Positions 22,894-35,155 of a DNA stretch of 64,000 bases are shown here, in pieces. Source of the DNA: Cryptomeria japonica (taxonomy: Eukaryota; Streptophyta; Pinopsida; Cupressales; Cupressaceae); contig NC_081410.1 in the NCBI RefSeq assembly GCF_030272615.1, forward strand, positions 508,237,942-508,301,941, written 5' to 3'. A program made the position numbers and the translations under genes. Position 1 is the first letter of the stretch, and each line of letters opens with the position of its first letter. Under the pieces are notes generated by a model. That model did not search any database. It was not told the origin of the DNA and saw nothing but the letters and a program-made list of their open reading frames with translations.

Positions 22894-23529
22894 ATGGAAG
22901 AAAATTTCTTGCTTCACTCTATCAAGCAACAACTTTCCTTTTTCGACAAGATCTTAGAGAAATGGCTTGGGGGGATTTTCAAGTTTAACGACCCCTATTT
23001 CCTACAAATTATTGAGCTATTTCTTGGTAAGGACTATCTGCACTCTAAATTTCACTACAAAATAAATACCAACATCATCTCAATGATGGTGGCTTGGGGT
23101 TTGGTTTTTGTGTCTATGGAGGAGGTGGTGTGGGTGGCGAATGCATGTCTTTCAAATCATTCCTTATGCAGGCTAACATATATCATGGCACACATGATGG
23201 TGGGGAAGGGTATACGTTGCTCTTTTGGTGAAGGAATAATGTCAAATAGTGGGGAAGCCGAATTTTGCCCCTTCATCCTTTGGAATGATGGTGCCGAAAG
23301 AGAGGCACTGACGAAGGAGGAAAGCCTGGTGTGGGAAACTCTCAAGGACTTTATTCAGGAGAGAGAAGTCAAGCTGCAACTAGCAAGGGAAGCCAAGAAA
23401 AAGAGTGCAGAACAAAAACCTATTTTTGGCCATGAAGATTATTGGGTTAACAACCCAAGCAAGAAGAAAAAAAATAAAATTTTTCTCTTATGTAATTGTA
23501 AGAATTTGTCAAATATAGCCAAGATCTAG
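22894..23529 (+). CDS. MEEN-B ORF, unit 1: the only complete copy, function unknown
   Basis: A 211-residue open frame beginning MEENFLLHSIKQQ, 111 bp after the RNase H stop. It contains two hydrophobic stretches (around YFLQIIELFLG and NIISMMVAWGLVF), then WVANACLSNHSLCRL, an acidic middle (EREALTKEESLVWE), a Lys-rich region (KLQLAREAKKKSAEQK) and WVNNPSKKKK. The last residues run into the Y LTR that starts at 23497, so the natural C-terminus is lost. I recognise no family. The seven sister copies carry stops, frameshifts or deletions, and differences between A and B versions are mostly amino-acid-changing. Both points argue against present function. It could be the 3' part of a LINE or a captured gene fragment. 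Confidence 0.45.
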   Translation: MEENFLLHSIKQQLSFFDKILEKWLGGIFKFNDPYFLQIIELFLGKDYLHSKFHYKINTNIISMMVAWGLVFVSMEEVVWVANACLSNHSLCRLTYIMAHMMVGKGIRCSFGEGIMSNSGEAEFCPFILWNDGAEREALTKEESLVWETLKDFIQEREVKLQLAREAKKKSAEQKPIFGHEDYWVNNPSKKKKNKIFLLCNCKNLSNIAKI

Positions 23530-23848
23530 AGCATAAATAAGAGAGACAAGATGTTGACAAGACCAAATTATATTATCATCAAGAAGCAAAATATGATCAG
23601 TTGAATAAACCATACAATGAAGATGAGCTTTCTTATAAAGGCAAGGCCATATGGAAATGTGAGCACACAAACATGAAATGTGACCCAATGACAAACAAGG
23701 GTAGGTAAGGGTGGGTAGGAGAAATAATAAAATATTTCACAAGAGGTGGATAACCCATCAAAGGTGGAATTTGTCCTACAAGCAACTTCCATATGTGCAC
23801 ACTTCCCTAACTTTCTCATATCCAAACAATGATGAGATGCATTTTCCT
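23497..23848 (-). repeat. Y LTR fragment, unit 1 block B
   Basis: Starts like the full Y LTR but breaks at 'attttcctataat', where it joins Y reverse-transcriptase sequence directly. The LTR end, purine tract and the RNase H part of pol are deleted at this junction. Confidence 0.85.
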
Positions 23849-25260
23849 ATAATGGTCATCATCAACATAGAGCACACGTATCAAGTGAGAGTCATCCTAT
23901 TACAAAATGTAGACATTCAGATCAAAATGACTCTTGGTGAATCCCGTAGAGAAATAAGGAATCCATCTTGGCATACCAAGCCCTAGAGTCCTGCTTGAGG
24001 CCATAGATATATTTCCCCAGTTGGAAAACAAATGAAGGATCTTGGATGAATGCTTACGGTTGCTTCATGTAAATATCATCTTCGATATCGACATGAAGAA
24101 AGGATCTCTTCATAGCTATCTGATGTACAACCCAACCATGAACTGCAACAATAACAAGTGTCAAGCTTTCGGGATTACACTTTCACAACAAGTTGAGCCT
24201 TGTACTTATCCACACTACCATCCACTGCAAAATTGGTGTGATGGATCCTCCTATGTCAAACTATCTTTCTCCCCTTAGGGAGAGGGATTAACTCCCAAAT
24301 GTTATTCCTCATCAAGGAACTATAGTAATCCTCCATAGCTAGGTCCCACTCGGGAACTCCTAATGCTTGAAATGTCAATGGATTGGAAGAGATAGAAATA
24401 TAAGCATGTGGAAGCTCCTGATGCTATGACTCACTCCACTGTGTGTCTGAATGATCCCCAACAAGAGAACCCACTAACTAAAGTGTTTGTCCAGCCCAAC
24501 GCAGTCTAGGTGGAAATGGAGGATGAGGGTCCTCAACTACAAGTGGGGGTTGCAAAGGTGTAACCTTGCGAGTCAGAGTTGAAGGAGGCTCGTCATCCGA
24601 GTCACAATCATTTCTATCTATAATGGAGGAATGAGGCTAAGGAAGTGAGGCCAATCTAGGAGAGCTTTCCTCAAAGTGAACACTCCTCTCAATGAACACC
24701 TCATGTGTCTTAGGATCCATAAATCGATATGCCTTAACACCCTCAAGATATCCAAGAAATATGCAAGGCCTACTCTAAGGTTCCAATGCCTTGCATTTTT
24801 GCAAAGGAATGTGAGCTCATGTTGGACACCCAAAGACTCTAAAATGTCTCACAATGGGCTTTCTATTATACCAAGCCTTAAAAGGAGTGGTGCCCTTCAA
24901 ATATTTGTGGGGAACCCAATTTTGGATGTCTTTGGCACAACTAATAGCCTCTGTCGAAAATGATGGTCAAAGATGATTAGCATGAATCATGCAACTAGCC
25001 ATCTCTTGAAGATTCTATTCTTCCTTTCTGCAACAACATTTTGTTGTGGAGTGTAGGTAGTTGAATGCTAAAGCTCAATCCCCTGAAGAGTATAATATTC
25101 GTCAAGTCTATTATTCACATATTCCCTTCCATTTTCTGTCCAAAGGATCTTAACTAGCTTCCCTGATTGCTTCTCCACATGAGCCTTGAAGACTAGAAAT
25201 CTGTCAAACACTTCACTCTTGTGAACAAGATAGTAGACCCAAGTCACCAAGTATGTCATC
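23849..25260 (-). pseudogene. Y copia pol middle part (integrase to RT), unit 1 block B
   Basis: From right to left the minus strand shows the C-terminal part of the copia integrase core ([34 protein letters not shown]; 25259-25068), the integrase tail (DPKTHEVFIERSVHFEE) and the start of RT (MEDDYSSLM, NNIWELIPLP, AADGS). It ends at the YVDD region, where it is fused to the LTR fragment. The integrase is cut off at 25260, so gag, protease and the integrase N-terminus are absent. Several stops and frameshifts are present. Blocks A and B hold complementary parts of one pol. Confidence 0.88.
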
Positions 25261-26094
25261 TAATTATCTTGAATAATTTACTCTCAAATGTTAACTTTAA
25301 GAGACCATTTCAAGAGTTTTACAATGAATAAAATGTAGTGCATGATTTTTTTTATATTTTAAATGGTGAATAAAAATAATAATTAGTGTGTCATTTGAAA
25401 TATTTTAAAGGTTGCATGGATTTATTTATAAATTATTTCAAGGATGTAAATAATATCCTATTTTAATTCTCATACACAATTTTTCTAAAATAAGAGATCA
25501 CAAACCCACTTTGTATCCCTTTTTCCTAAAGTATATATTATCTCTCTATCAAACCTTGACCTTGAATTTAAAAATTATTTTGTTAAATATTAACAAAATA
25601 TGTCTAAATCTCTTTCTCACCAATTTCTTTTTTTTTCTTTACAAATAATTTCACTAATTTTTAAAATTAAAATTCCCTCTTTCAAATAAGTATTGTTCAC
25701 TACAAAATTTAAGTTCAGCCAAGAATTAATTTCCTCTATTATTTCATTCATAATATCCAAAAATATTTAATTCTACATTTTAATTTGATATACCTTTCAC
25801 ACTTTATTCATAGTTAAAAAAATCCATTCAAAGTTATTTACTTTTTCACCTTCTTTCAAATAAGTATTGTTCACTACAAAATTTAAATTCAGCCAAGAAT
25901 TAATTTCCTCAATTATTTCATTTATAAGATCCAAAAAATATTTAATTTTACATTTTAATTTGATATACCTTCCACACTTTATTCATAGTAAAAAAAAATC
26001 ATTCAAAATCATTTACTTTTTCAGTTTCAAATTGTTCACCTTATCATTTTTACATGCTAAAGTATCTACAAGAACACTACCATTTATCTCATAT
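25261..26094. other. AT-rich flank of unit 1 with a 174-bp duplication
   Basis: Noncoding AT-rich DNA between truncated Y and the Z LTR. A 174-bp segment (25681-25854) is repeated in tandem at 25855-26027 with a few differences. The same duplication is present in units 2-4 (second copies near 34918, 44641 and 53719), so it predates the array. Confidence 0.85.
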
Positions 26095-27633
26095 TGTTAA
26101 TCTTAGGGGATCTAGTTTATACTGAGGTGGGGGGGGGGTGGTGAATCAATATTAACAAAAATTTGAAATTAGAAACTAAGACTCATAAAAATTTCACCAA
26201 ATCAAATATAGATCAAAACTAGAGTCATTTACCAGTACTGGTATCTACTGATAAACATCTTCTAAACATATATATTAATACTACACATTAAGTGCTTGTT
26301 AACCATGCATAAACTAAAAGTAAAGCAAACCATCACATCAAAAACATTCACCATATGAACACCATGATTTTCATGTGGAAACCCAAATAGGGAAAAAACC
26401 ACGGAGGGAATTGGTACCCACAAATATTTTGTACTCTTTCCGAACGCACCCTATTAGGAGCCAAGCCCGGTTAGAAGATTATAACGATGCCTTGTTAGGA
26501 AAAGTCTGTTAGGAGTCACCCAGTTAAGGGAATTACCTCAGCCCTGCTAGGAGCTTTAAATTGTTAGGATAAACCCCGCAAGAGGATTTAGAACTCAGAT
26601 ATTGAGTCACCATGTTAAGGGATTTTACAATGTGAGGCTTGGTAGGACCTACCCTAATAAGGGATTTTATCTGCTGTAATTGTTAGAGAACAACAGTGAA
26701 TGATCTGTGTATAGCACTCAATTTCTTGCTTGATCAGATCCAATCAAGTTCTAAGTTTGCATCACTCTAGTAGATCTTCTCACACACCCTAGTTCGGCTT
26801 CACACACTTCTCAAAATCACCAACACTTCAAAACATCAACCTTACCGACATAGATAACCTTTACAACTAGGTCAGAATCAAAACCCTAAGACTTACTACA
26901 TAGATCATCACAAAATTTTACAACTCATTACAGATCATGATATGGATCAATACAATCAATTACATATCAATATCAGCCTTTGAATGATTATAAATCGTCA
27001 TAGAAAGTTGATCTTATACAAAGTCAAACCCTTAGCTCATTCTGCTAAGCAATTTGCACAGTCCCTCAAAATTCACTCTCCAAATGTGCCAAAACATATT
27101 TTAAACACATCAAGCAATTTATATTGTGTTATCATCAACATGTGAACTTAATGTAGATCACTACCAAACCAAAAATCATTACCGGTCAAGATAATTCTTT
27201 ATCGGTCCTTAAACCCTAGCAAAAACTCAACAAAAATTATAAACATAACTTCTGGTTTTCACAACATGATGTGGTTCTGGTCAGATACATGTTACAATGA
27301 TAGAAACTTATATTCAAAACAACAAAGCCTCAATCATCACCAATTGCCAGATACAATAAAAATATTTCCTCTCTTACTGGTTAATGTCCTATTTCTCAGT
27401 TTCTTGATTCTTTACCAGTAAGCCCTCTATAGTACACCAAAAGATTTAGTTGACAGAATACAACATAAGTAAACATCTGTAAACATTAGTTGCTATCAAT
27501 GACAAAATAAATAACTAATCAATGTCATCCATCATGCAATCTCAATCTCTTCATCACAATGTCACCTCAAACAGTCTTGTACCGATTCAATCGTCATTCT
27601 CCATCTGTATCAATTATGCCAAATATGCCAACA
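26095..27633 (-). repeat. Z copia LTR, unit 1
   Basis: About 1,539 bp, plus-strand ends TGTTAATCTTAG and ATGCCAACA. On the minus strand it is preceded by the purine tract AAAGGGGGATAT, so it is a 3' LTR. It includes a run of ten G (26129-26138) and the plant copia LTR core 'cacggaggg' near 'gtggaaaccc'. Short frames inside (27559-27810) are not genes. Confidence 0.88.
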
Positions 27634-27888
27634 ATATCCCCCTTTGGCATTAATGGCAACACTAAACATCAACATACTCAACTCATACTATTCCACTCTA
27701 TTCTGGACCTTCTCTGCAACTTTTCTCTTCTCTGCTGCACCTCATCTGCTACTTACACTTTATCTTTAATTACACATATTCTCCTCCTGATCATATGTCT
27801 TCTCTTATGACTAATCATATTTATTTCCCCACTTTGAAAACAATGCCAAAGGCACATAAGCATCACAAATCATCAAATCCATTGTTGT
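27634..27888 (-). repeat. Z internal tail, unit 1, cut at the unit junction
   Basis: The 255 bp preceding the Z 3' LTR in the element's orientation. It stops at 'aaatccattgttgt' where the next unit begins with 'tgactttctcgag'. The uninterrupted version is at 55482-55734 and beyond. Confidence 0.85.
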
Positions 27889-28016
27889 TGACTTTCTCGA
27901 GCCTTTTGGAACTGATGGTGAGCTCCAAATAAACCCAAGGTGAAAATTTGTTGTGTAAATGCAAATAATCTCCCAAAAAGCAAACATTAATCTTTATATC
28001 TAGAGCTCTAATACCA

Positions 28017-28645
28017 TGTTAGAATTTGTGAAATGCAAATTCAACAAGCCCAATTATCTTCCGATAGAATACCTGTCACACAATAAGAGACAATTGAACA
28101 ACAAAGAGAATTGAAGAAAATTAACAATAATTGAATGTATTGCTTTGAAATTGCTTATTGCTTATTGATTAATTACAAAGAAGGATATGACATCCTTATA
28201 AACAAATCTAACTCTAAAGATAGAAACCCTAAATGATATATGCACAAAAAGAATAATAGACTAATTAATGCATGACACTCTTGAAAATCTAAACATAGTT
28301 TGCTTTTCCTAGTTTGCATTATGCATGGAGACAAACATTAATTAATTATTTGTAATTAATTAATTAACAAACTAATAAATGTTGATAATTAATTACTAAC
28401 TAAGGCATCGATTATTTATTGACTTAATATAATTAAGTAAATAATTAATATATAAATTATTTACTTTGACAAAAGCTTGGAAAATTAATAAATTTATCCA
28501 AGTAATTAGGAAGGAATTGGAATTATTTGATTCCTTTAAAATCTCTCATGTATTGAGAGAAGGCATTTATGTGGCTGACGTAATTTCTAAAATGGACACA
28601 TCATTGCACAAAGTCGGAGGGGATGTAGTGTGGGAGGACTTCTAA
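28017..28645. repeat. X LTR (28017-28471) and RNase H tail (28472-28645), unit 2 block A
   Basis: A complete-looking X LTR of 455 bp follows its primer binding site. The 174-bp RNase H tail (plus strand, ends TAA 28643-28645) comes directly after it. The junction reads 'ttgacaaaagcttgg', compatible with a damaged target-site duplication of the ataag at 17171-17175. Confidence 0.8.
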
Positions 28646-28756
28646 GATGTGAAGTTGGTTGAAGGGTAATGAGTGCATCGCGAAATGTGCGAGATTCAAT
28701 GCCCATTAAGGATGATTGTGACAAGTTGATGCTTGAGAGAGGTACAACTATGTGAG

Positions 28757-29269
28757 ATGCAAGAAAATTTCTTGCTTCACTCTATCAAGAAACAACTTTC
28801 CTTTTTCGACAAGATCTTAAAGAAATGGCTTGGGGGGATTTTCAAGTTCAACGACCACTATTTCCTACAGATTATTGAGCTATTTCTTGGCAAGGACTAT
28901 TTGCAATCTAAATTTCACTGTAAATCAAATACCAACATCATCTCAATGATGGTGGCTTGGGGGTTGGTTTTGGAGTCTAGGGAGGAGGTGGTGTGGGTGG
29001 TGAATGAATGTCTTTCAAATCATTCCTTATGCAGGCTAACATATATCATGGCACACATGATGGTGGGGATGGGTACACGTTGCTCTTTTGGTGAAGGAAT
29101 AATGTCAAATAGTGTGGAAGCCGAATTTTGCCCCTTCATTCATTGGAATGATGATGCCGAAAGAGAGACAAGGATGAAGGAGGCATGCTTGGTGTTGGAA
29201 ACTCTCAAGGATGTTATTTTTGGCCATGAAGATTGTTGGGTTAACAACCCAAGCAAGAAGAAAAAATAA
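28757..29269 (+). pseudogene. MEEN-A ORF, unit 2
   Basis: Open frame (GTG-led from 28733; the first ATG aligned to other copies is 28757). Relative to block B it has lost a segment between LETLKDVI and FGHEDCWVNN that removes the Lys-rich region, but the frame is kept. It ends in NNPSKKKK. No known domain. Confidence 0.5.
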
Positions 29270-29294
29270 AAAATAAAATTTGCTCTTCTGTAAT

Positions 29295-29703
29295 TGTAAG
29301 AATTTGTCAAATATAGCCAAGATCTAGAGCATAATTAATAGCACAAATAAGAGAGACAAGATATTGACAAGAACAAATTATATTATCATCAAGATGCAAA
29401 ATATGACTAGTTGAATAAACCATACAATGAAGATGAGCTTTCTTATAAAGGCAAGGCCATATGGTAATGTGAGCACACAAACATGAAATGTGACTTGATG
29501 ACAAACAAGGGTAGGTAAGGGTGGGTAGGAGAAATAATAAAATATTTCACAAGAGGTGGATAACCCATCATAGGTGGAATTTATCCTACAAGAAACTTCC
29601 ATATGTGCACACTTCCCTAAGTTTCTCATAGACAAACTATGATGAGATGCATTTTCCTTAGTCAACTCAAGTAAAGCATAATTATGAGACATAATTTACG
29701 TCA
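29295..29703 (-). repeat. Y copia 3' LTR, unit 2 block A
   Basis: Counterpart of 20238-20646, same length and ends, followed by the purine tract (read on the minus strand). Confidence 0.85.
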
Positions 29704-31420
29704 ATATCCCCCTTAAGTACAACTTAGGGGAATGTACACTCAAACTAACAATGTAATATGGGTCCTAGCTACTAGGCTATGATAGGTACCCATGTACAAA
29801 TGCAAATGAAATCAAAGCAATGTAGTGCAATCTCTCACAAACGGAGAAAGGGAGAAAACCCAATGGGAAAAAACTTCCCCCAAAAGAGAGATAAAAATAT
29901 TAAAGAACTCTCAAAGAAGAAGAACAAAACCTCAAGAGAGGAAAACGCCCCCTCGCATAAGGGATGAAGATAAAGTCAGTTAACCCCCTTTGATAAAATA
30001 TCTTACACTCCCAAGAGATCTCTCAACTGATGAAACTTATTCTCAGTGAAGGGTTTGGTGAAAATGTCTGCAACCTTTTCTCCCATAGGACAATACTACA
30101 AATCTATTGCAAGGTGTATGCCCTTGGTCTCTTTGTGTTATGTAGTGCAATGCTGGGGTTTGTGACATGGCCTAATCATCTCCTGTGGATTCTATAAGTC
30201 TAGTGGTTGTATCAGGCATTAACAGGTCAATATTTTGGTGCAATGACAACCACACTTGTAACAAGTGGTATTGTATCTTGGTCACAAGTTCAAACCCCTC
30301 ACTTGTGCTGGGGGGATTATTGGAAGGCATTTGCCCTTGGTCTCCTTGTGTTATGCAGTGCAACACTCGGGTTTGTGACATGACTTAACCACCTCCTAAG
30401 GCTTCAATATCTAGTGGTTGTATCAGGAATTAACAAGTCGACCTTTTTGTGCATAGGCAACCACACTTATAACAAAATCAATAACCTTCTCCTGAATCAA
30501 CTCCCTAGTGTAGTGCATGTAGATCTCGATATGTTTGTTCCAATAATTTTGGAATGACTTCTTTGAGATCTGAATGACACTTTGATTGTCGTAATGAAGA
30601 ATTGTAGGTCATGTAGTTGTGAACCCAAACTTTGTGAGAATAAGTTGAAGCCAAATAGCATCAGTAGCTTTGTTAACAGCCCCTCGATGCTTAGCCTCAG
30701 TTGAAGAAAGTGAAATTACATGCTACTTCTTGCTTTACCAACAAATCGGGCCTGAAACAAGATGGAAATTGTAACCTAAAGTGGACTCACGATCATCAAG
30801 ATCACCAACCCAATCTGAGTCTATGTAACGAGCTAGGTGAAGTCATGTGCCTATTGCATTGTGAATCTCGTAGTAATTTGTACCCTATATATAGTGCAAG
30901 ATGTGTTTGGTGGCATTCCAACGAAGCTCATGTGGTTCCAACATAAAGTATGAAATCATGCAAACCACAAAGGAAATATCAGAGCATGTTTGATTCAAGT
31001 GGATGGGACTCCTAACAAGCCGACAATATAATGTGGCATCCAGTTGAGTAGAACACTTAGCCTCAAGCTTGACTCCTAAAAGAAAGGGAGTTGGCACAAG
31101 CTTATAATCAACCACTTGGAACTGTCCAAGAATATCAAGAGCATACTAAGGCTACAAAAGTTTAATCCTAGAAGGTAATTGTGAAATCTCTATCTCAAGG
31201 AACTAGTGCAAAAGGCCTAAGTCAACCATGGAAAACGTGATCATGCAAAACAGATTTGACACTACTAATGATGGATGAGGTTCTCCCTATAATGATCATC
31301 ATCAACATAGATAACAAGTATCAAGTGAGAGTCAATCTATTGCAAAATGTAGACATTCAGATCAAAATGACTCCTGGTGAATCCCACAGAGAAGTAAGGA
31401 ATCCATCTTGGCATACCAAG
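29704..31420 (-). pseudogene. Y copia pol 3' part, unit 2 block A
   Basis: Same content as 20647-22363: RT YVDD region, RNase H with DSDW and DNQSAIQISK, and VADIFTKPF, all broken by stops. The TRIM at 30105-30474 interrupts it at the same base as in unit 1. Confidence 0.87.
30105..30474 (+). mobile_element. TRIM inside Y pol, unit 2
   Basis: Orthologous to the unit 1 TRIM: same insertion point, same AAATC duplication, about 370 bp. It amplified with the unit. Confidence 0.92.
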
Positions 31421-31840
31421 CCCTAAATGATGTATGCACAAAAAAAATAATAGACTAATTAATGCATGAAACCTGTTGAAAATCTAAACATAGTTTGCTT
31501 TTCCTAGTTTGCATTATGCATGGAGATAAACATTAATTAATTATTTGTAATTAATTAATTAACTAACTAATAAATGTTGATAATTAATTACTAACTAAGG
31601 CATCGATTATTTAGTGACTTAATATAATTAAGTAAATAATTAATATATAAATTATTTACTCCGACGACAACTTGGAAAATTAATAAATTTATCCAAGTAA
31701 TTAGGAAGGAATTGGAATTATTTGATTCCTTTAAAATCTCTCGTGTACTGAGAGAAGGCAATTATGTGGCTGATGTACTTTCTAAAATGGACACATCATT
31801 GCACAAAGTGGGAGGAGATGTAGGGTGGGAGGACTTCTGA
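31421..31840. repeat. X LTR fragment (31421-31666) and RNase H tail (31667-31840), unit 2 block B
   Basis: X LTR right half with final base changed (CCGACG). It is followed by the 58-codon RNase H tail ending TGA 31838-31840, with the VLREGNYVADVLSKM signature. Confidence 0.8.
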
Positions 31841-31951
31841 GATGTCCATTTGGTCGAAGGGTAATCAGTGTATCGCGAAATGTGCGAGATTCAATGCCCA
31901 TTAAGGATGATTGTGATAGGTTGATGCTCGAGAGATCTACAACTAAGTGAG

Positions 31952-32587
31952 ATGGAAGAAAATTTCTTGCTTCACTCTATCAAGCAACAACTTTCCTTTT
32001 TCGACAAAATCTTAGAGAAATGGCTTGGGGGCTTTTTCAACTTCAACGACCCCTATTTCCTACAAATTATTGAGCTATTTCTTGGTAAGGACTATCTGCA
32101 CTCTAAATTTCACTACAAAATAGATACCAACATCATCTCAATGATGGTGGCTTGGGGGTTGGTTGTTGTGTCTATGGAGGAGGTGGTGTGGGTGGCGAAT
32201 GCATGTCTTTCAAATCATTGCTTATGCAGGCTAACATAGATCATGGCACACATGATGGTGGGGAAGGGTATACGTTGCTCTTTTGGTGAAGGAATAATGT
32301 CAAATAGTGGGGAAGCCAAATTTTGCCCCTTCATCCTTTGGAATGATGGTGCCAAAAGAGAGGCACTGACGAAGGAGGAAACCCTGGTGTGGGAAACTCT
32401 TAAGGACTTTATTCAGGAGAGAGAAGTCAAGCTGCAACTAGCGAGGGAAGCCAAGAAGAAGAGTGCAGAACAAAAACCTATTTTTGGCCATGAAGATTAT
32501 TGGGTTAACAACCCAAGCAAGAAGAAAAAAAATAAAATTTTTCTCTTCTGTAATTGTAAGAATTTGTCAAATATAGCCAAGATCTAG
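31952..32587 (+). pseudogene. MEEN-B ORF, unit 2 (in-frame TAG)
   Basis: Aligns along its full length with 22894-23529. A single in-frame TAG at 32237-32239 (after RLT) splits it into 95- and 114-residue pieces. No frameshift. Confidence 0.6.
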
Positions 32588-32907
32588 AGCATAAATAAAA
32601 GAGACAAGATATTGACAAGAACAAATTATATCATCATCAAGAAGCAAAATATGATCAGTTGAATAAACCATACAATGAAGATGAGCTTTCTTATAAAGGC
32701 AAGGCCATATGGAAATGTGAGCACACAAACATGAAATGTGACCCAATGACAAACAAGGGTAGGTAAGGGTGGGTAGGAGAAATAATAAAATATTTCACAA
32801 GAGGTGGATAACCCATCAAAGGTGGAATTTCTCCTACAAGCAACTTCCATATGTGCACACTTCCCTAACTTTCTCATATCCAAACTATGATAAGATGCAT
32901 TTTCCTA
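32555..32907 (-). repeat. Y LTR fragment, unit 2 block B
   Basis: Truncated Y LTR joined to Y reverse transcriptase at the same junction as in unit 1. Confidence 0.85.
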
Positions 32908-34322
32908 TAATGATCATCATCAACATAGAGCACAAGTATCAAGTGAGAGTCATCCTATTACAAAATGTAGACATTCAAATCGAAATGACTCTTGGTGAAT
33001 CCCGTAGAGAAATAAGGAATCCATCTTGGCATACCAAGCCCTAGAGTCCTGCTTGAGGCCATAGATATATTTCCCCAGTTGGAAAACAAATGAAGGATCT
33101 TGGATGAATCCTTACGGTTGCTTCATGTAAATATCATCTTCGATATCGACATGAAGAAAGGATCTCTTCATAACTATCTGATGTACAACCCAACCATGAA
33201 CTGCAACAATAACAAGTGTCAATCTTTCGGGATTACACTTTCACAACAAGTTGAGCCTTGTACTTATCCACACTACCATCCGCTGCAAAATTGGTCTGAT
33301 AGATCCTCCTATGTCGAACTATCTTTCTGCCCTTAGGGAGAGGGATTAACTCCCAAATGTTATTCCTCATCAAGGAACTATAGTCATCCTCCATAGCTAG
33401 GTCCCACTCGGGAACTCCTAATGCTTCTTGAAATGTCAATGGATTGGAAGAGATAGCAATATAAGCATGTGGAAGCTCCTGATGCTATGACTAACTCCAC
33501 GGTGTGTCTGAATGATCCCCAACAAGAGAACCCACTGACTAAAGTGTTTGTTGAGCCCAACACAGTCTAGGTGGAAATGGAGGATGAGGCTCCTCAACTA
33601 CAAGTGGGGGTTGCAAAGGTGTAACCTTGCGAGTCAGAGTTGAAGGAGTCTCGTCATCCAAGTCACAATCATTTCTATCTATAATGGAGGAATGAGGCTG
33701 AGGAAGCGAGGCCAAGCTAGGAGAGCTTTCCTCAAAGTGAACACTCCTCTCAATGAACACCTCATGTGTCTTAGGATCCATAAGTCGATATGCCTTAACA
33801 CCCTCAAGATATCCAAGAAATATGCAAGGCCTACTCTAAGGTTCCAATTCCTTGCATTTTTGCGAAGGAATGTGAGCTCATGTTGGACACCCAAAGACTC
33901 TAAAATATCTCGCAATGGGCTTTCTATTATACCAAGCCTTAAAAGGAGTGGTGCCCTTCAAAGATTTGTGGGGAACCCAATTTTGGATGTCTTTGGCACA
34001 ACTAATAGCTTCTGCCGAAAATCATGGTCAAAGAGAATTAGCACGAATCATGCAACTAGCCATCTCCTTGAAGATTCTATTCTTCCTTTCTGCAACAACA
34101 TTTTGTTGTGGAGTGTAGGCAATTGAATGCTAAAGATCAATCCCTTGAAGAGTATAATATTGGTCAAGTCTATTATTCACATATTCCCTTCGATTTTCTG
34201 TGCGAAGGATCTTAACTAGCTTCCCTGATTGCTTCTCCACATGAGCCTTGAAGACTAGAAATCTGTCAAACACTTCACTCTTGTGAACAAGATAGTAGAC
34301 CCAAGTCACCAAGTATGTCATC
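32908..34322 (-). pseudogene. Y copia pol middle part, unit 2 block B
   Basis: Best-preserved copy of this segment. The RT N-terminus 33439-33233 (EALGVPEWDLAMEDDYSSLM, then WELIPLPKGRKIV) and the integrase tail 33781-33539 (MDPKTHEVFIERSVHFEESS) are open. The integrase core piece is at 34321-34130. It is truncated at 34322 as in unit 1, with stops between the pieces. Confidence 0.88.
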
Positions 34323-35155
34323 TAATTATCTTGAATAATTTACTCTCAAATGTTAACTTTAAGAGACCATTTCAAGAGTTTTACAATGAATAAAATGTAG
34401 TGCATGATTTTTTTTATATTTTAAATGGTGAATAAAAATAATAATTATTGTGTCATTTGAAAGATTTTAAAGGTTGCATGGTTTTATTTATAAATTATTT
34501 CAACGATGTAAATAATATCCTATTTTAATTCTCATACACAATTTTTCTAAAATAAGAGATCACAAACCCACTTTGTATCCCTTTTTCCTAAAGTATATAT
34601 TATCTCTCTATCAAACCTTGACCTTGAATTTAAAAATTATTTTGTTAAATATTAACAAAATATGTCTAAATCTCTTTCTCACCAATTTCTTTTTTTTTCT
34701 TTAAAAATAATTTCATTAATTTTTAAAATTAAAATTCCCTCTTTCAAATAAGTATTGTTCACTACAAAATTTAAGTTCAGCCAAGAATTAATTTCCTCTA
34801 TTATTTCATTTATAATTTCCAAAAATATTTAATTTTACATTTTAATTTGATATACCTTTCACACTTTATTCATAGTTAAAAAAAATCATTCAAAGTTATT
34901 TACTTTTTCACCTTCTTTCAAATAAGTATTGTTCACTACAAAATTTAAATTCAGCCAAGAATTAATTTCCTCAATTATTTCATTTATAAGATCGAAAAAT
35001 ATTTAATTTTACATTTTAATTTGATATACCTTCCACACTTTATTCATAGTGAAAAAAAATCATTCAAAATCATTTACTTTTTCAGTTTCAAATTGTTCAC
35101 CTTATCATTTTTACATGCTAAAGTATCTACAAGAACACTACCATTTATCTCATAT
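34323..35155. other. AT-rich flank of unit 2
   Basis: Same content as 25261-26094, including the 174-bp duplication. Noncoding. Confidence 0.8.

Noticed and set aside
27559-27810. 83-aa ORF repeated in each unit (also 36631, 55407)
   Set aside because: It spans the Z LTR end and purine tract on the antisense strand and has no protein features.
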